Shown piece by piece: positions 1 through 12,086 of a DNA stretch of 64,000 nt. How positions within the stretch are numbered: the stretch's first letter is position 1; each line of letters starts with the position of its first letter. Where the stretch lies: contig CM042087.1 in the NCBI GenBank assembly GCA_023512835.1, positions 43,146,017 through 43,210,016 on the forward strand, read 5' to 3'. The notes below the pieces were generated by a model. The model was given only the letters and a program-made list of their open reading frames with translations. It was not told the DNA's origin and did no database searches. The position numbers and the translations under genes were made by a program. The stretch comes from Taxillus chinensis (Eukaryota; Streptophyta; Magnoliopsida; Santalales; Loranthaceae).

Positions 1-1600
1 GTGTAATTATCAATTAATTGACTATAATCAAACATAATTAAATTTAAATACAAAAGTCATTTCATACTCAAAATATTATGTCATTATCCATACACATATT
101 TAAAGTAAACTAAAGGGGTAATAATTACATAAAGTTAAAACAATATTATATGTAATGGGTCATCTAACCTCTTTATGTTTACTTTTTTTTTGTCCTTTTT
201 TTTATAACACATTTTCTTAAAGAATCACGCAGTACTCAATTAACAACAACAATTCATACTATCTTTTGGGTGGATCTTTTTTTTCTTGGACCGGACTGGT
301 CCGTGCTTATATATATACATATAAGTTAATTTTTGTTAAATATTTTTAATTTTAAAATCATATTTAAAAGTTTTTATTTTTAGATTTTAATTTGAAGATT
401 AATAGATTTACAATTTAGGTACTAACATACTAGGTGTGATATATAATAATTTTTCAAAATTTTATTTAAAAAATATTATGTGTACCAATATATATCCTTA
501 CATACTAAAATGGAACAAAAAATTTATAGTTAAGCCTATTTTTGTTCGCACAATCCGTGAACCAGTAGTCTAATTTATACCTATATGCACCATCTAATAA
601 AAAGAGATTGACATGTCCATCATTGGAGCATGGCTCACTATGTTGGTAAGCACACGTCTTGAATATGATGTCACAAATATTAGTGGAAAGGATTTAGATA
701 TTAATAGTTTCTATGTTGACATGTTAAAATTATGGATCGAACAAAATATGATATCGTGTTTTACAATTACACCATGCATGAGTCAATAAAGACTACGACT
801 ATGGACGTATAATGTAATCTCTCACGAAACTTCACCTTGAATTTGAGACAATAGGAGGGATTTTGATCAATCACGACAAATTGACAATCAAGTTTATTTT
901 GGATGAACTCAAAGCATTCACACCAATTTCATATTTTTCATCTTTATTTTAAGAGAATAATAGTATAATATTTGATATTTTTTATTTTTTATTTACATTT
1001 CATTCTCTATCTCTATTTATATTCTTTTAAATTATATTTTAAAATTTATAATTATAATTTTATTTATAATAATCAATTAACTTACATATATCAATAAATA
1101 TATTAAAATTATATTTAGAGAATGAATTAACAATCTAAAAAAGATTATCTTTTTAACTGCTATGGACGTAGATTACTTTTTACAGGAGAAGAAAACTGAT
1201 GTACACGTTTGAAAACACCAATCCTCGTAAATTACATCCAACAAACTTTGGATCGGGTCGGGCCCGGCTTGTTGAAGGTCGAATCTTGTTGAAGTCGTTG
1301 GCAGCGGCGGCGGCTCTTGAGTTGGGAATGTGATAGTTTCCAAGACAGGGAGCTCCCATACAAACGTTGTTTCGTTTTCATCAAATGATGTTCCATCCGT
1401 GAACGGATTGGATTGGGTGTCGTAGGAGGAGGTTATCGGTAGGGTGCGAAACTCATTTTCTTTTCCTCTCTTCTAACGATCGAATCCACCACCATCATCG
1501 ATGCCATCCCAAACAACACAAAATAAATAAAAAATCATCAAATGTTGTCAGTGTTTCTTCGATTGTTTACCATGTCTTCTTTCTCCGTGCAGCGATTAAA
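1..1600. other. AT-rich intergenic DNA upstream of MIA40
   Basis: No coding region is recognisable. The stretch is strongly AT-rich up to about 1200. From about 1240 it becomes more GC-rich and CT-rich, as expected for the promoter and 5' untranslated region of the following gene. No transposon ends could be supported here. Confidence 0.6.
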
Positions 1601-1677
1601 GCACGGTGCTAGAGCGTCGGCATTTGAGTTTTGGAGCACTGCCTCTGTCTCCGGCAGCGGCAGCAACGTCGACTGAC

Positions 1678-4252
1678 ATGGGTCAAGTTCAAAGTGACGC
1701 CGCTGCTGCTACGCAGGAGACCCATCCAACATCGTCGTCTCCTCCGCCTGAGAATTCGCAGCCATCTTCCATGGAGTCTCTTCTCGCAGGTCTTTATCAG
1801 GACTCGTTTGATTTGTTCCACAATCTATTAGGGTTTATCTGGGGCTTAATGAACCAAAATATGGGTAAAAGAATTGAGTTTCTTTTTGGATCTCAATTCG
1901 TGTTACCTTTCAAGTATGCTTTCCGTTTCTTTTTTTTTTTTGGTTATATTTTTTTCATTCTAATGGCACTGAGCTTACTTCTGGCAAGATTATTGATATA
2001 AATTAGTTTGGATGAACGGTTCTTAACATATTATTTTAGCATTTGCAAAATAACTTTAGAACTTTTAAATGATGAAAAATAACACCAAATGTCATAAGAT
2101 GGTTTTTTTAAAACTTTTCATAAACCAAATTAAGACCCCCAAACGAGCTCCTTTTAAACTTTCTATGAATTTCTCTCCTTTCGTGTAACTCAAGGCATGT
2201 GACAGCTTGATAATACCTATAATATCGACTTTGCATAGTCTCTCAACGTGTTTCTGTTCACAATTTCAGCATGCATGTTTTTATCCTAAATTATGAACAT
2301 CAAGGCTTAGGTGAGCAAGTAATGTAATTGACTGGAAGTTTCTATGCCTAAGTGTCGTGTTTTCACAAATTCTGAAAAGAGGGCTTCTTTATGACCTTAG
2401 ATTGTGCAATGGTAGATAGAATGGTCCAGACCTCCCTTCCAGACTGAATAAAAACTCAGAGGATTTATTACCCGTACTATATATTCAAAAAATTGCCCTA
2501 GACATGCAGCAATGCAGTCATTTTCTCTATCAGCCATGCCATTTCAAACCTGTTTACAAAAAAAAAAATGATAATAGAGACAGATGGTATGTGTAAAACG
2601 AAGGCCTCTAAACTTCCAGAAACATAAAAAGTTGTCATAGTAGGTTGACTTTGTTATATCTAAAGCTTGGAAGTGCTCCTTCCCAAGTCATTGCAGATTC
2701 TGTAGTCTGGCAGTCAGTTTCATTAATTTCTTTATTTTCTTTTGAGTGGGTTGATTGATTTTAGATTTTTTTTTTGTGGGGTGCTCATCCAGAGGCTATT
2801 GCATACAACAACGATGAGAATGAGGTTAGATTAACTTTATACAAATAGGTTTCTGTAATTAAATTATTTTATTTGAGTTTTTTGTGATCTGGTGAAATGC
2901 AACCTTTTTCAGTCTCTTGATACCAGGGCTGAGAAGGCACTCGAATGTCCTTGCATAGCTGATTTGCGGAATGGGGCATGCGGAACCCAGTTTACAGATG
3001 CTTTCCTATGCTTTTTTAAGAGCACAGCTGAAGAAAAGGTATTTTTATTCTGGCTAGACAATGACCATTGTTAAAACGTGCAAGTTTTGCATTATTACTC
3101 TGTGGAGATTAGATGAGAATTTGTCTAGCTTCTCCCAAGGAAACCCTGGACCTTGCCCACCACAAGGATTAATCGCACGCACTGGTGCTGGTAGGCTAGA
3201 CTTCTAGTGGAAATGGGCAAATATAGTTAGCATGAGCCATAGAAATTAAACTCACCCATATACTATAGAAACCATCCCATGTTTCCTTAAGATTACTGCC
3301 GTAGAAATGCTAAGCATTTTTAAACAGGAGTTTGTTGAGCGCCATACATCAATTCAATCATATTAATCTGATATAATTCTTATATTTGGGGCTACTTGAT
3401 TTGTTTTCTTCATGTCCTTCATTTTTTGCATTGAGGATGCAGATGGTATTAACTCTATTATACTGGCAAACGGAAAGTGACTTTACAGTTTGTCTTGTGG
3501 TAGTCTTTCTCACATGGATTGTTTACTGGTTCAGTAAATTGGTCTTTGTTTAGGAAATTTCTTATGCTCTGTTTTTACTTTGAAATTTCTAGAGGAAAGG
3601 AAACTCGATAACATACATAAGGGGAGAAGTTGGTTCATGTTAGTTCATCTCTATCTTTTCAAACCTTTGGCTTCTGATAATATATTTTTCCATGGTCAAT
3701 GAAATGGATAAAGTTTTGTTTTCTGTAAATAAAGTTTTTTTAATACTTTGTATTTTACATTGAACTTGATGCTAACAATGTTTAGCCGTAACCTTTTAAA
3801 TTTGCATGGTTTATGTCTCAATCTGGTAGCACTCTGACAAATAGAAGCTGCATAATCTGCACAGGTGGAGAAGTTTTAAAATTACATTTGTTATTAATAT
3901 CACCTACCAAATTTAATGGTGGTATCATTTCATTCACTATCTCTGGAATCGGCCTTTGTTAGTCGTGATAACCATATCATGACAACTTCTCTGCATGTGT
4001 TTTGGTGGGTAAAAAATTTACTGCTCTGCCAAATGAGTTAGTAACATAGTTTCCCTCCTTTCTTTGTAGGGTTCAGATTGTGTGAACCCATTTGTGGCAT
4101 TGCAAAACTGCATTAAAGCCAATCCCGATGCATTCTCCAAAGATGTTTTAGATGAAGACGAAGCCAAGAAAGAGGAAGAACCAACTGAAGAATACAGAAT
4201 CATCCCACCTTCATGGTCAAAAGAGTCAAGAAGCCCCAAATCAAAGCTTTAG
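1678..4252 (+). CDS. MIA40: MIA40-type mitochondrial/peroxisomal import oxidoreductase (CHCH protein)
   Basis: Four exons join in frame: 1678-1789, 2793-2824, 2913-3038 and 4070-4252, with GT..AG introns, giving 150 residues. The start at 1678 (MGQVQSD) matches the usual start of plant MIA40. The acidic linker NNDENESLDTRAEKALECPC leads into the redox CPC motif. A twin CX9C pair follows: CGTQFTDAFLC, then CVNPFVALQNC spanning the third junction, as in the CHCH fold. The C-terminus is acidic and ends IIPPSWSKESRSPKSKL. In the family, the CPC cysteines pass disulfides to small Cys-motif proteins in the intermembrane space together with ERV1; plant MIA40 is also found in peroxisomes. The family assignment is seen directly; the location is family knowledge. 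Length is slightly below the roughly 160 residues usual in plants. All key cysteines are present, so the gene looks functional. Confidence 0.93.
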
Positions 4253-4606
4253 GTTTTATTGTTCTGTTTTTATGTCTTTTTTAGGAACTAAGTCGGAGGC
4301 TTGGAGCTTTCTGAGTCATCGGGGGAGAAGGGACCCAATTTTCTCTAGTTGAAAAATGATGCAGTTTCTTTTCTAGTTGCATTTGATATCATGAAAGATC
4401 CAAGGAGAAGGATGACAAATAAGTTTTGCATACCCTTGTTTTGTACACCGTGTGAGGAGTTCATATTCTGGAACAAAATTTCCATTGAACGCTTGCATAT
4501 TTGGACATGAAAATATGGAGTAGCTTGTGTAGATGCATGGTGTATCTCTTTGTTGTGGTTCTGCAGCCCGTGTGGTGACATGTTGTAAATCTTCTATTGG
4601 GGTGAG

Positions 4607-4774
4607 TAAATGCAACTTCATGCCAACATGTTTGGTTGTGATTGTTTTTCGCTGAGCTGTTTCATGGCGTGGAATTCACTGTTTTACTAAATGCAACTTC
4701 ATGCAGACCTGTTTCGCTGTGGATGCCCATGCGTTTGGATGTATTATTTGCTGTTTCATGGTGTGAAAGTCACT
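4607..4774. repeat. Imperfect tandem duplication downstream of MIA40
   Basis: Two adjacent units start with taaatgcaacttcatgc (4607 and 4688) and end with gctgtttcatgg followed by a similar gtgnaa..tcact tail (to 4680 and 4774). The middles differ in length. The repeat lies a few hundred bases after the MIA40 stop, in the 3' untranslated region or just beyond. Confidence 0.6.
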
Positions 4775-6187
4775 AGTACGAAGGCAATCAATATGAGGTT
4801 ATAATCAAGCTACCCGCACCTCTAGTTGCCAGTGGCACTGGATGCTTTACTAAGTTGCATCATTGTTTATTTGGACAGGTGGGAATTTGATTTTTTTTGT
4901 TTGGACTTGATACATACCTAATGATGCATTTGGTGGAATATGTAAGATAGGATAGCAAAACATTTATAATAGTGTTACTAAAACAGTAATTTAAAACAGT
5001 GGATTGTGCTTATTAAAACATTGATAAGGAGCTCATTATTAATAAATAATACTCTATTAATACTAGTAAGTAGCTCCTTATCACTAGTAATGAATAAAAC
5101 ATTGAGATTAATTATATAGTTTGAGATTTATTTTACACTATTTAAAAAGTAATTGATTATGTATTTTTATTTTATATCCTACCAAACAACCATGGATGAG
5201 AACAACAAAAGATTAACATTTACTCTCGTTTCTTTTATCTCACCTGCTAAATAGAGCATGAGATGTAAACAGATACTTATCGATGGAGTGCACATACTTT
5301 GGGCTTTTGTGGGTTTGATTAATGTGGACTTGCATTTTGACTATGTTCTCTTTCTTTTAGCCTTTCTTGTCATCAACACTACCTTTTCTTTTTTTAGTTC
5401 TAACAACATTATTTGATAGGTGTCTTTCACATATACCACAATTTTAAAATAAATTCCCACAATACTAACATTTTGTAGGACACAAGTCAGCTTCTGTTAT
5501 TATGATTATTTAATACACCCATTATCATGCTTATAACTCTTTAGATTGTGCCTATGGAGAATATTCCCATTATGGTGGCTTGTAAGGCCATAATTGGGTG
5601 TGCTGATATTGGTTTCCCCTTAATTCCTTCTCAGTATCTCTAGAGCATATTTGGTATCAGCTTAACATATTTTATTTTTTGTTTTTGCTCCTTGCCGCCT
5701 GCTCCTCCCCGCCCCCGCTCCTCCTCACAGCCCTTCCTATACGATTGTGTTTGTTATACATGCATTTTGTTATACTTTTTGCTTTGTTATACATGCATTT
5801 TGTCCATTTCTTGTTCGGTACTAATATTATTAGTATTGTTGTTTGTTATTATCAGATTTGTTATTATTATTATTATTATTCGTGTTATTATTCTTATAGC
5901 AGAAATAAAAAGACAAATGTATATTTATTGTTATTATTAAAAAACAAAACAATGAAAAGAGAAAGCAAAAGACCCTAACCAAATAAATAAAAAGGAAAAC
6001 GATAAGTCTACGAACAGTTGGAAAACATAGTCGCCGCGTAGTCGGCCAATAAGGGGGAACATATTTACTTTTTTAAAGTTGCCAAAAATAGAAAGAAAAA
6101 TAGGGGGATACATATTCATGCCGAGCTGCCTTTCCCGCCATCATTGCACTTTTAGTGGTTGTCTTCGCTGGTCATGGAGTTTTTTTT
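4775..6187. other. Intergenic DNA, no gene seen
   Basis: AT-rich and without a supported gene. A degenerate TTA/TAT-rich microsatellite lies near 5840-5885. Short open frames here are low-complexity and do not resemble proteins. Confidence 0.55.
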
Positions 6188-6743
6188 TAGGAATGGCAAT
6201 GGGGCGGGGCGGGTATTGGGTCATCCCGTCTCCATTCCCACTAAGAAAAAAATTATTTATATTTGTCCTGTGTCCCGGCGGGTATTAAATTTTTTGCCCC
6301 ATTCCTGTCCCGTCGGGGCACGGGGTGGGGCGGGGATTTCCCGTCCCATTCCAGGTTAAAGTCCAGTCCATCCCAGCCCGTCACCCCACCGGAGCCCAGC
6401 TCGCCAGTCCAAGGCACCCCGTCCGCCCAACCCAGCGCCAGCCGCCCCGCGCGAAAAATCTTAGCAAAATATTTTGTCAGGATGAGAAATCGAACCCAGA
6501 ACCTCCCATACGGGATGTGTATGCGGGCTGGCCGGTAGCTAACGGGGCGAAAGCTAATCGGGTAAACGAGATGGGAATGCGGGGCAAGAATTTTTGGCAG
6601 GTAGGGGCGGGTATTACCCGGCGGGGGGCAAAAAATTGTTACCCCGTACCCGCCCCATTACCTGTTAAATTCAAAAAATATCCGCCCCATCGGGGCGGGT
6701 ACGGGGCGAGTCGGGGCGGGTACGGGTTAAATTGCCATCCCTA
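6188..6743. mobile_element. Non-autonomous hAT-like element with GC-rich subterminal repeats
   Basis: The left end reads TAGGAATGGCAAT and the right end is the complement of TAGGGATGGCAAT, as in plant hAT elements. The right flank is the 8-bp gttttttt (6744-6751); the left flank is a T run preceded by g, so the 8-bp target duplication matches with one T of slippage. Both ends hold degenerate repeats of cggggcgggta, far more GC-rich than the surroundings. No transposase is encoded. Near 6485-6560, read on the minus strand, the sequence gggttcgatttc resembles a tRNA B box and a weak A-box-like tagctaccgg lies upstream of it, so a tRNA-derived SINE fragment may be embedded. That last point is tentative. 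Confidence 0.75.
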
Positions 6744-8139
6744 GTTTTTTTCCTTCTCATTTCGTTGTAACATTTTTAATACAACTCCAATAAAATATGA
6801 AATATTCACCCTATAATTAAAAAAACTAAGAAAACAACTCAAGTCCTATCTTAATCATGAAATGATTTCATACTAAACACAAAAAAAAAATTATGTGCGT
6901 TAAAACATAATTACTCAAATCAAACTATATTTAATATCTAAAGACTCATTCAATCAACCATGCAATTACATATAAAACTACGATAAATAATCATGCAGAC
7001 TCCCTCACGTTTGAAAGACATAATATTGTTATTGTAAAATGTAATAGACACTCACTCATGCTTTTGGTCTCCTCTATATATTTTAGCAAGTAATGTTTAT
7101 CCCACATTCAAAATAATAAGACAACCAAAACATTCTCATATGTTGCCTTAATAAGGTCCTCAAAGGTGACATTATAAGTAGTAGAGCTTTATAAGGCATT
7201 TATAGCTTAATTTAATTCATTAATGGTAGATTAAGTATTACATTCTACCGTTATCCTCACAAGATAAAAGAAATACAAGTAAATTCAAAAGCATGTATCG
7301 ACCATATGACTATCATTTTCACGATGATTACAAAACACAAGAGGTAATGAATTAACATATCTTGTGGCTCAAATGTGTGCAAAAAGAGAGAATAAAGTTG
7401 AAAAATAACAAAAAAAATGACTTCTTTGATAATAAAATATGATCAATTTGAAATAGACATATATATATTAGGTTACATATAATTTCATGTTACAAATTCA
7501 TAATTGGTATGTCATTTGGCTATGGTACTAAGTGGCCACTAATGAATTTAGTCATGTTAAACGTGATGAAAGCTACTTTGATCTTATAATAATATAATCA
7601 ATGATGATATTATTTGGATATACCTTTAAAATTGTGACTTCATAAAATCATACTCATTTGAAACAGTTATATATATAACCAAGAGATGGATTGTTAGGAA
7701 ATTCTATTACGTGAGGTCATATGAATAAATATTAAATGTGTTATGTTATATTTTGATTAAACATAAATTAAAGTAATCTAAGTTTAAGATAATTATCGTG
7801 TAAAACCGAATACTTTATAATACTTGTAATTCATTCAAAATAAAATAAAATATTCAAAAAATACGGATAATGAAATAAATAAATGGAATCATAATCGACC
7901 GCGGCCTTTCACGTTCCCCGCGGGACATGGAAAAAATGTAAAATGGGCACGGGTGGGGGTGGGTTGCTCTGGTGGGCACCGATCGGGCTATTCTGACGGT
8001 CACAACAGAACCGAACAGATTTGCAGTGGCGTGGCTCTCAAGAAAACTACGAATCTCCCATTTTTTTGGGAATGTTTTGGAGATTGAAGGTTGAAGCTCA
8101 TTCGATTCGACTCGACTCGACCCGACACGACAACAAACA
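6744..8139. other. Intergenic DNA and DUF639 upstream region
   Basis: AT-rich, without a gene. From about 7890 the base composition rises to mixed GC, and a run of tcgac/cgaccc repeats (about 8101-8130) lies just before the DUF639 start codon, consistent with promoter and 5' untranslated sequence. Confidence 0.5.
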
Positions 8140-11100
8140 ATGGAGAACGTGTTGGAGAATCTGATGGGGGGCCCACAGAGCCCCTTGAAGTCCCTTTTCC
8201 TCCGGCACGGCAGCCGGGCCCGGAATTCGTACGCCTCCGCCGATGCCGCGGCCTCTGATTCCCCCGACCCAATTCCGCAGCTCTCTTCTTTCGCCAATTC
8301 CGTCGTTGCTCGCTGTTCCAAGTATTATTTTACTGCTATCCCCCCATTTCGATATTAATGCTATATCATTGCTGCCATGGCTTTTGAATTCCTTATATCA
8401 CATATAAAATTTTTCACACTTGAATTCAACATTGCATCGATTTTTTTAATTATATTCCAAGTACTTTGTTTCTTTGTTTTTCGTTTGTTTATCTTGATGT
8501 ATATATAAGTATGTAACCATTTGTATAATGTAGAGCTTCTGTATATCAGTCCAGAGTAGGATTGCAATCTTCAAAATAGAATGCTGTTATAGAAAAAAGC
8601 AAGAAGATAGAATATAAGAGAAGGAAGAACACAAACAATCAAAGAAAAGAGATAGTTAAGCGGAAACCTTAATTTCAATATCAAAATTTATTCATAAATT
8701 CATTTTTTTTTTTTTCCAATTACATGCTAGGAACAAGAGTTAGGAAACTACTATCAGACTTGGGACCCTTTAAGGCATAAGAAACTATTAAGGAAGTAGA
8801 AAACCCTTCGGGAATAAGAAACTGTCATGAAAGTAGGAAACTACGAGGAATTATAGGAAACTAGAATGAACAGGAAGCTAATAAAATAAGGAAGTAGGAA
8901 TTCTAATTTGACCTAGAACCCGAAAATGGGACTTCCTCTTGCTTGATACTGTATCAGTGTATCTCAACATTACAAATTTACAAGAAATGCTGTCTAATCA
9001 CACGTCTTTAATTATATAAGAGTGCTTCATGCAATGGCAGAATTCTTTCAGTTCCCGTCAAAGAACTACAGCATCAGTTTGATACAAAGATGCCTGATAG
9101 TATCAAGCAGCCCCCAACTTATGCTAGGAATCTGTTAGAATTCTGCTCATACCAAGCAATCTGTCAGTTGACAATGCGCCCAGAATATTTGAGTGACAAG
9201 GAATTTAGCCGATTAACCTTTGATATGATGCTTGCATGGGAGGCCTCTGGCGTTGACACTGAAACTGTCAACAAGGTGAGACTACTCATCACTTTTGCAT
9301 GCTAAGAGTTGTAAAAATGTAAATGGAAAAGTATGCTTTTTAAGCTCAGCAATGGTTTAGTTCCTTCAAATGTATTCCTAGGATACTATGCCTTGTAGTC
9401 ATTTGGAAGGAGAGAATGAGACGAGACTTTGTGCTTGATTTTTAAACAAGCTCCACAAAGATATGATACTGTTATTGTTAGTAGTGTCTATACCCAGGTG
9501 TGTTTTTTTTTTTTTTTTTTTTTGAACTATTTGATTTGTATGGCTTCACAATGTTTTAATCTCCTTATTTATAGGAAACTCCTAGGTGTCATGAAGCAGA
9601 GGATGAAGATGGGTGGTCGCTGTTTTACTCAAGTTCCACGAGTATGGCTGTTCAGGTGCCTTAATTTGTCTTTCTGCTAATTTCTTTTGCTCCCATGCAT
9701 TTATGCCAATCATCTGTTTTTTGCACACTGTGATCTCATGTTCAGTTTTCCCATGGGAAGTGTTTTATTATTATTATTATTTTTAAAATGGATTGTTTCC
9801 TTGGAGATAATTACTTTTATGGTTATGGAATATCTATGAACTTTTCATAGTATGTATACTATTTTTTTTTTGGTAATCTCTATCAGGTTGATGAGAATAA
9901 AACTGTCGGGGAAGAGGCTTTTGCGCGGATAGCACCTGCTTGTGCTGCTGTGGCAGATGTACTTACTGTCCACAATCTTTTTGATGCACTCACAAACTCT
10001 TCTTGCCACCAACTTCATTTTCTTATATATGACAAGTACCTTCGAAGTCTTGACAAGTATTTCCTTGTTCCTTATTTCTATGATTACCGGTTAATTGTAT
10101 TTGTGAACTGCTTCTGTCCATTTCAGTTTGAGGTCAATGTTCGCCGGAATTTAGGGAATAACCTTGCAATAATAGTTACTTGGATTTAGCTATAATTATT
10201 GAATGCCTGGGTACTCTTCATTGTAAATATACACAACTGGCATGAAGGCTTGAATTACATTGAATTGAAAGATATAATTTCTGTACTAAATTTGCAGATC
10301 CACATCAACAAAGGAATGTGTCATTGAAATTTTCATTTAAATGAGGGCTAGTCTTGTGTCATTGCTAATAATATCCTTGAATTTACCTTCATTTTAACTA
10401 TATATATATGTTAATGAGAATTGAAGACTGGAAATTCTTAGAAATGGTATTACATTTTAATAGAACCTATAGGGTATCTACGCTAACAAAAATCCTACAA
10501 CATATTGTAGCCTCAAAACTCTTGAAGGCTATCAATGCATTTAAGATAACAGGCCTTGGATTTTTACAGAGCAATTGTCACAAGACTTACCACCAGCTTG
10601 TGATGTAGAAAATCTCTTACTGGTAGTAATGCTGTCTCCCTTATATGGCTGTAACTACTGAATGCTTACCTGAATAATTTGCTCTCTGATTTTGTTTTTT
10701 GTTTTGTTTTTGCAGGGTGTTCAAAGTTTCAAAAAAGGACTCAAAGGTGCTAATTTCCACTCTCCAGCTTGCTGAAGGTGAAATCATCTTAGATGTTGAT
10801 GGTACAATTCCCTCTCTACCAGTGCTGCAGCATATTGGAATCTCAGCATGGCCTGGTAGGTTTAATATTTGTAGTAATTTTTATATAGAAAAAATGAAAG
10901 ATGGGTTCAAAGCTACAGTATAACTAAATAAGCCTGGCTACTGACTATTTTGAGTCTAGTGTATACTGTATTTAGGGGATTTTTTTGTTAAAGTCATCCT
11001 TGGATAATTTCTGATTTGGTTCCGACATTTTTATGCAGGGCGGTTGACACTTACCAATTATGCTCTTTACTTTGAGTCCATTGGAGTTGGACTATATGAC

Positions 11101-12055
11101 AAAGCTGTTAGGTATGACCTAGCAACGGACATGAAGCAAGTCATAAAGCCAGAGCTAACTGGACCTTTGGGTGCACGCCTTTTTGATAAAGCTGTTATGT
11201 TCAAATCAACATCTACGTATGTTTGCTTCTTAGTGTTTAATAACTATCGGAAGATATTCAACTAGAAATTGAAAAGTATGTCTGATGGTTTTACAGAGTG
11301 GAGCCTGTTTATTGGGAGTTCCCAGAAATCAAAGGCAATTCACGCCGGGACTATTGGCTGGAAATTTGTCTTGAGATCTTGCATGCTCAAATATTCATCA
11401 GGAAGTACAATATCAAAGATGTTCAGCAGTCTGAAGTTCTTGCAAGAGCAGTCATGGGTATCTTCCAAAATCGTGTTGTCAGAGAAGCTTTCCAGGGTTT
11501 TCCTTCCCATTACAAAACTTTACTTCCTTTTAATTTAGCTGAATGCCTTCCGAGGGGAGATGCAATCTTGGAAACTCTATCCCGTCACTTTGCTCTTGTC
11601 AGAACTGAAGCTCCTGAAAACAATGTTCCTGGTACTATTTATACAAAAAGAAAGCAGACAGCGCCCCCAGTTTCACTTTTGACACTAAGTAGACTTGGGT
11701 TTGTCATTCCAAAAGAAGCAGATCTTGACAAAATATATTCAGTTGGATATTTACATGTTGGTGAAGCGAATCCTTTGGAAATGGTAATTAATCGATCTAA
11801 ATGTGACTTGGGGAGGGCAGCAGCTGCTCAAGCTACTGTTGATCAAGTGAAAGTTGAGGGAATTGATACAAATTTAGCCATAATGAAGGTTATCTCAAAT
11901 TTCTTTTGCCTAATTGAAAATTTTGTTTATGATTAACTTGTAAGAAATGGTTGTAAATTGTATCCTTGCATATGAAACATTATGGAATGAATGTGATTTA
12001 AGAAATTTGTTCTTGATATGAAGTTTTAGCGGTCCCAGTGAAGACTCTACCCCCC

Positions 12056-12086
<31 letters not shown>

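Noticed and set aside
1606..2001. 131-codon frame starting before the MIA40 Met and reading into intron 1
   Set aside because: Splicing at 1789/2793 gives the family sequence; the extension is intron read-through with a spurious hydrophobic tail.
6485..6560. tRNA gene on the minus strand within the hAT-like element
   Set aside because: Only a B-box-like motif is good; the A box is poor and no cloverleaf with acceptor stem could be formed. Kept only as a possible SINE remnant.
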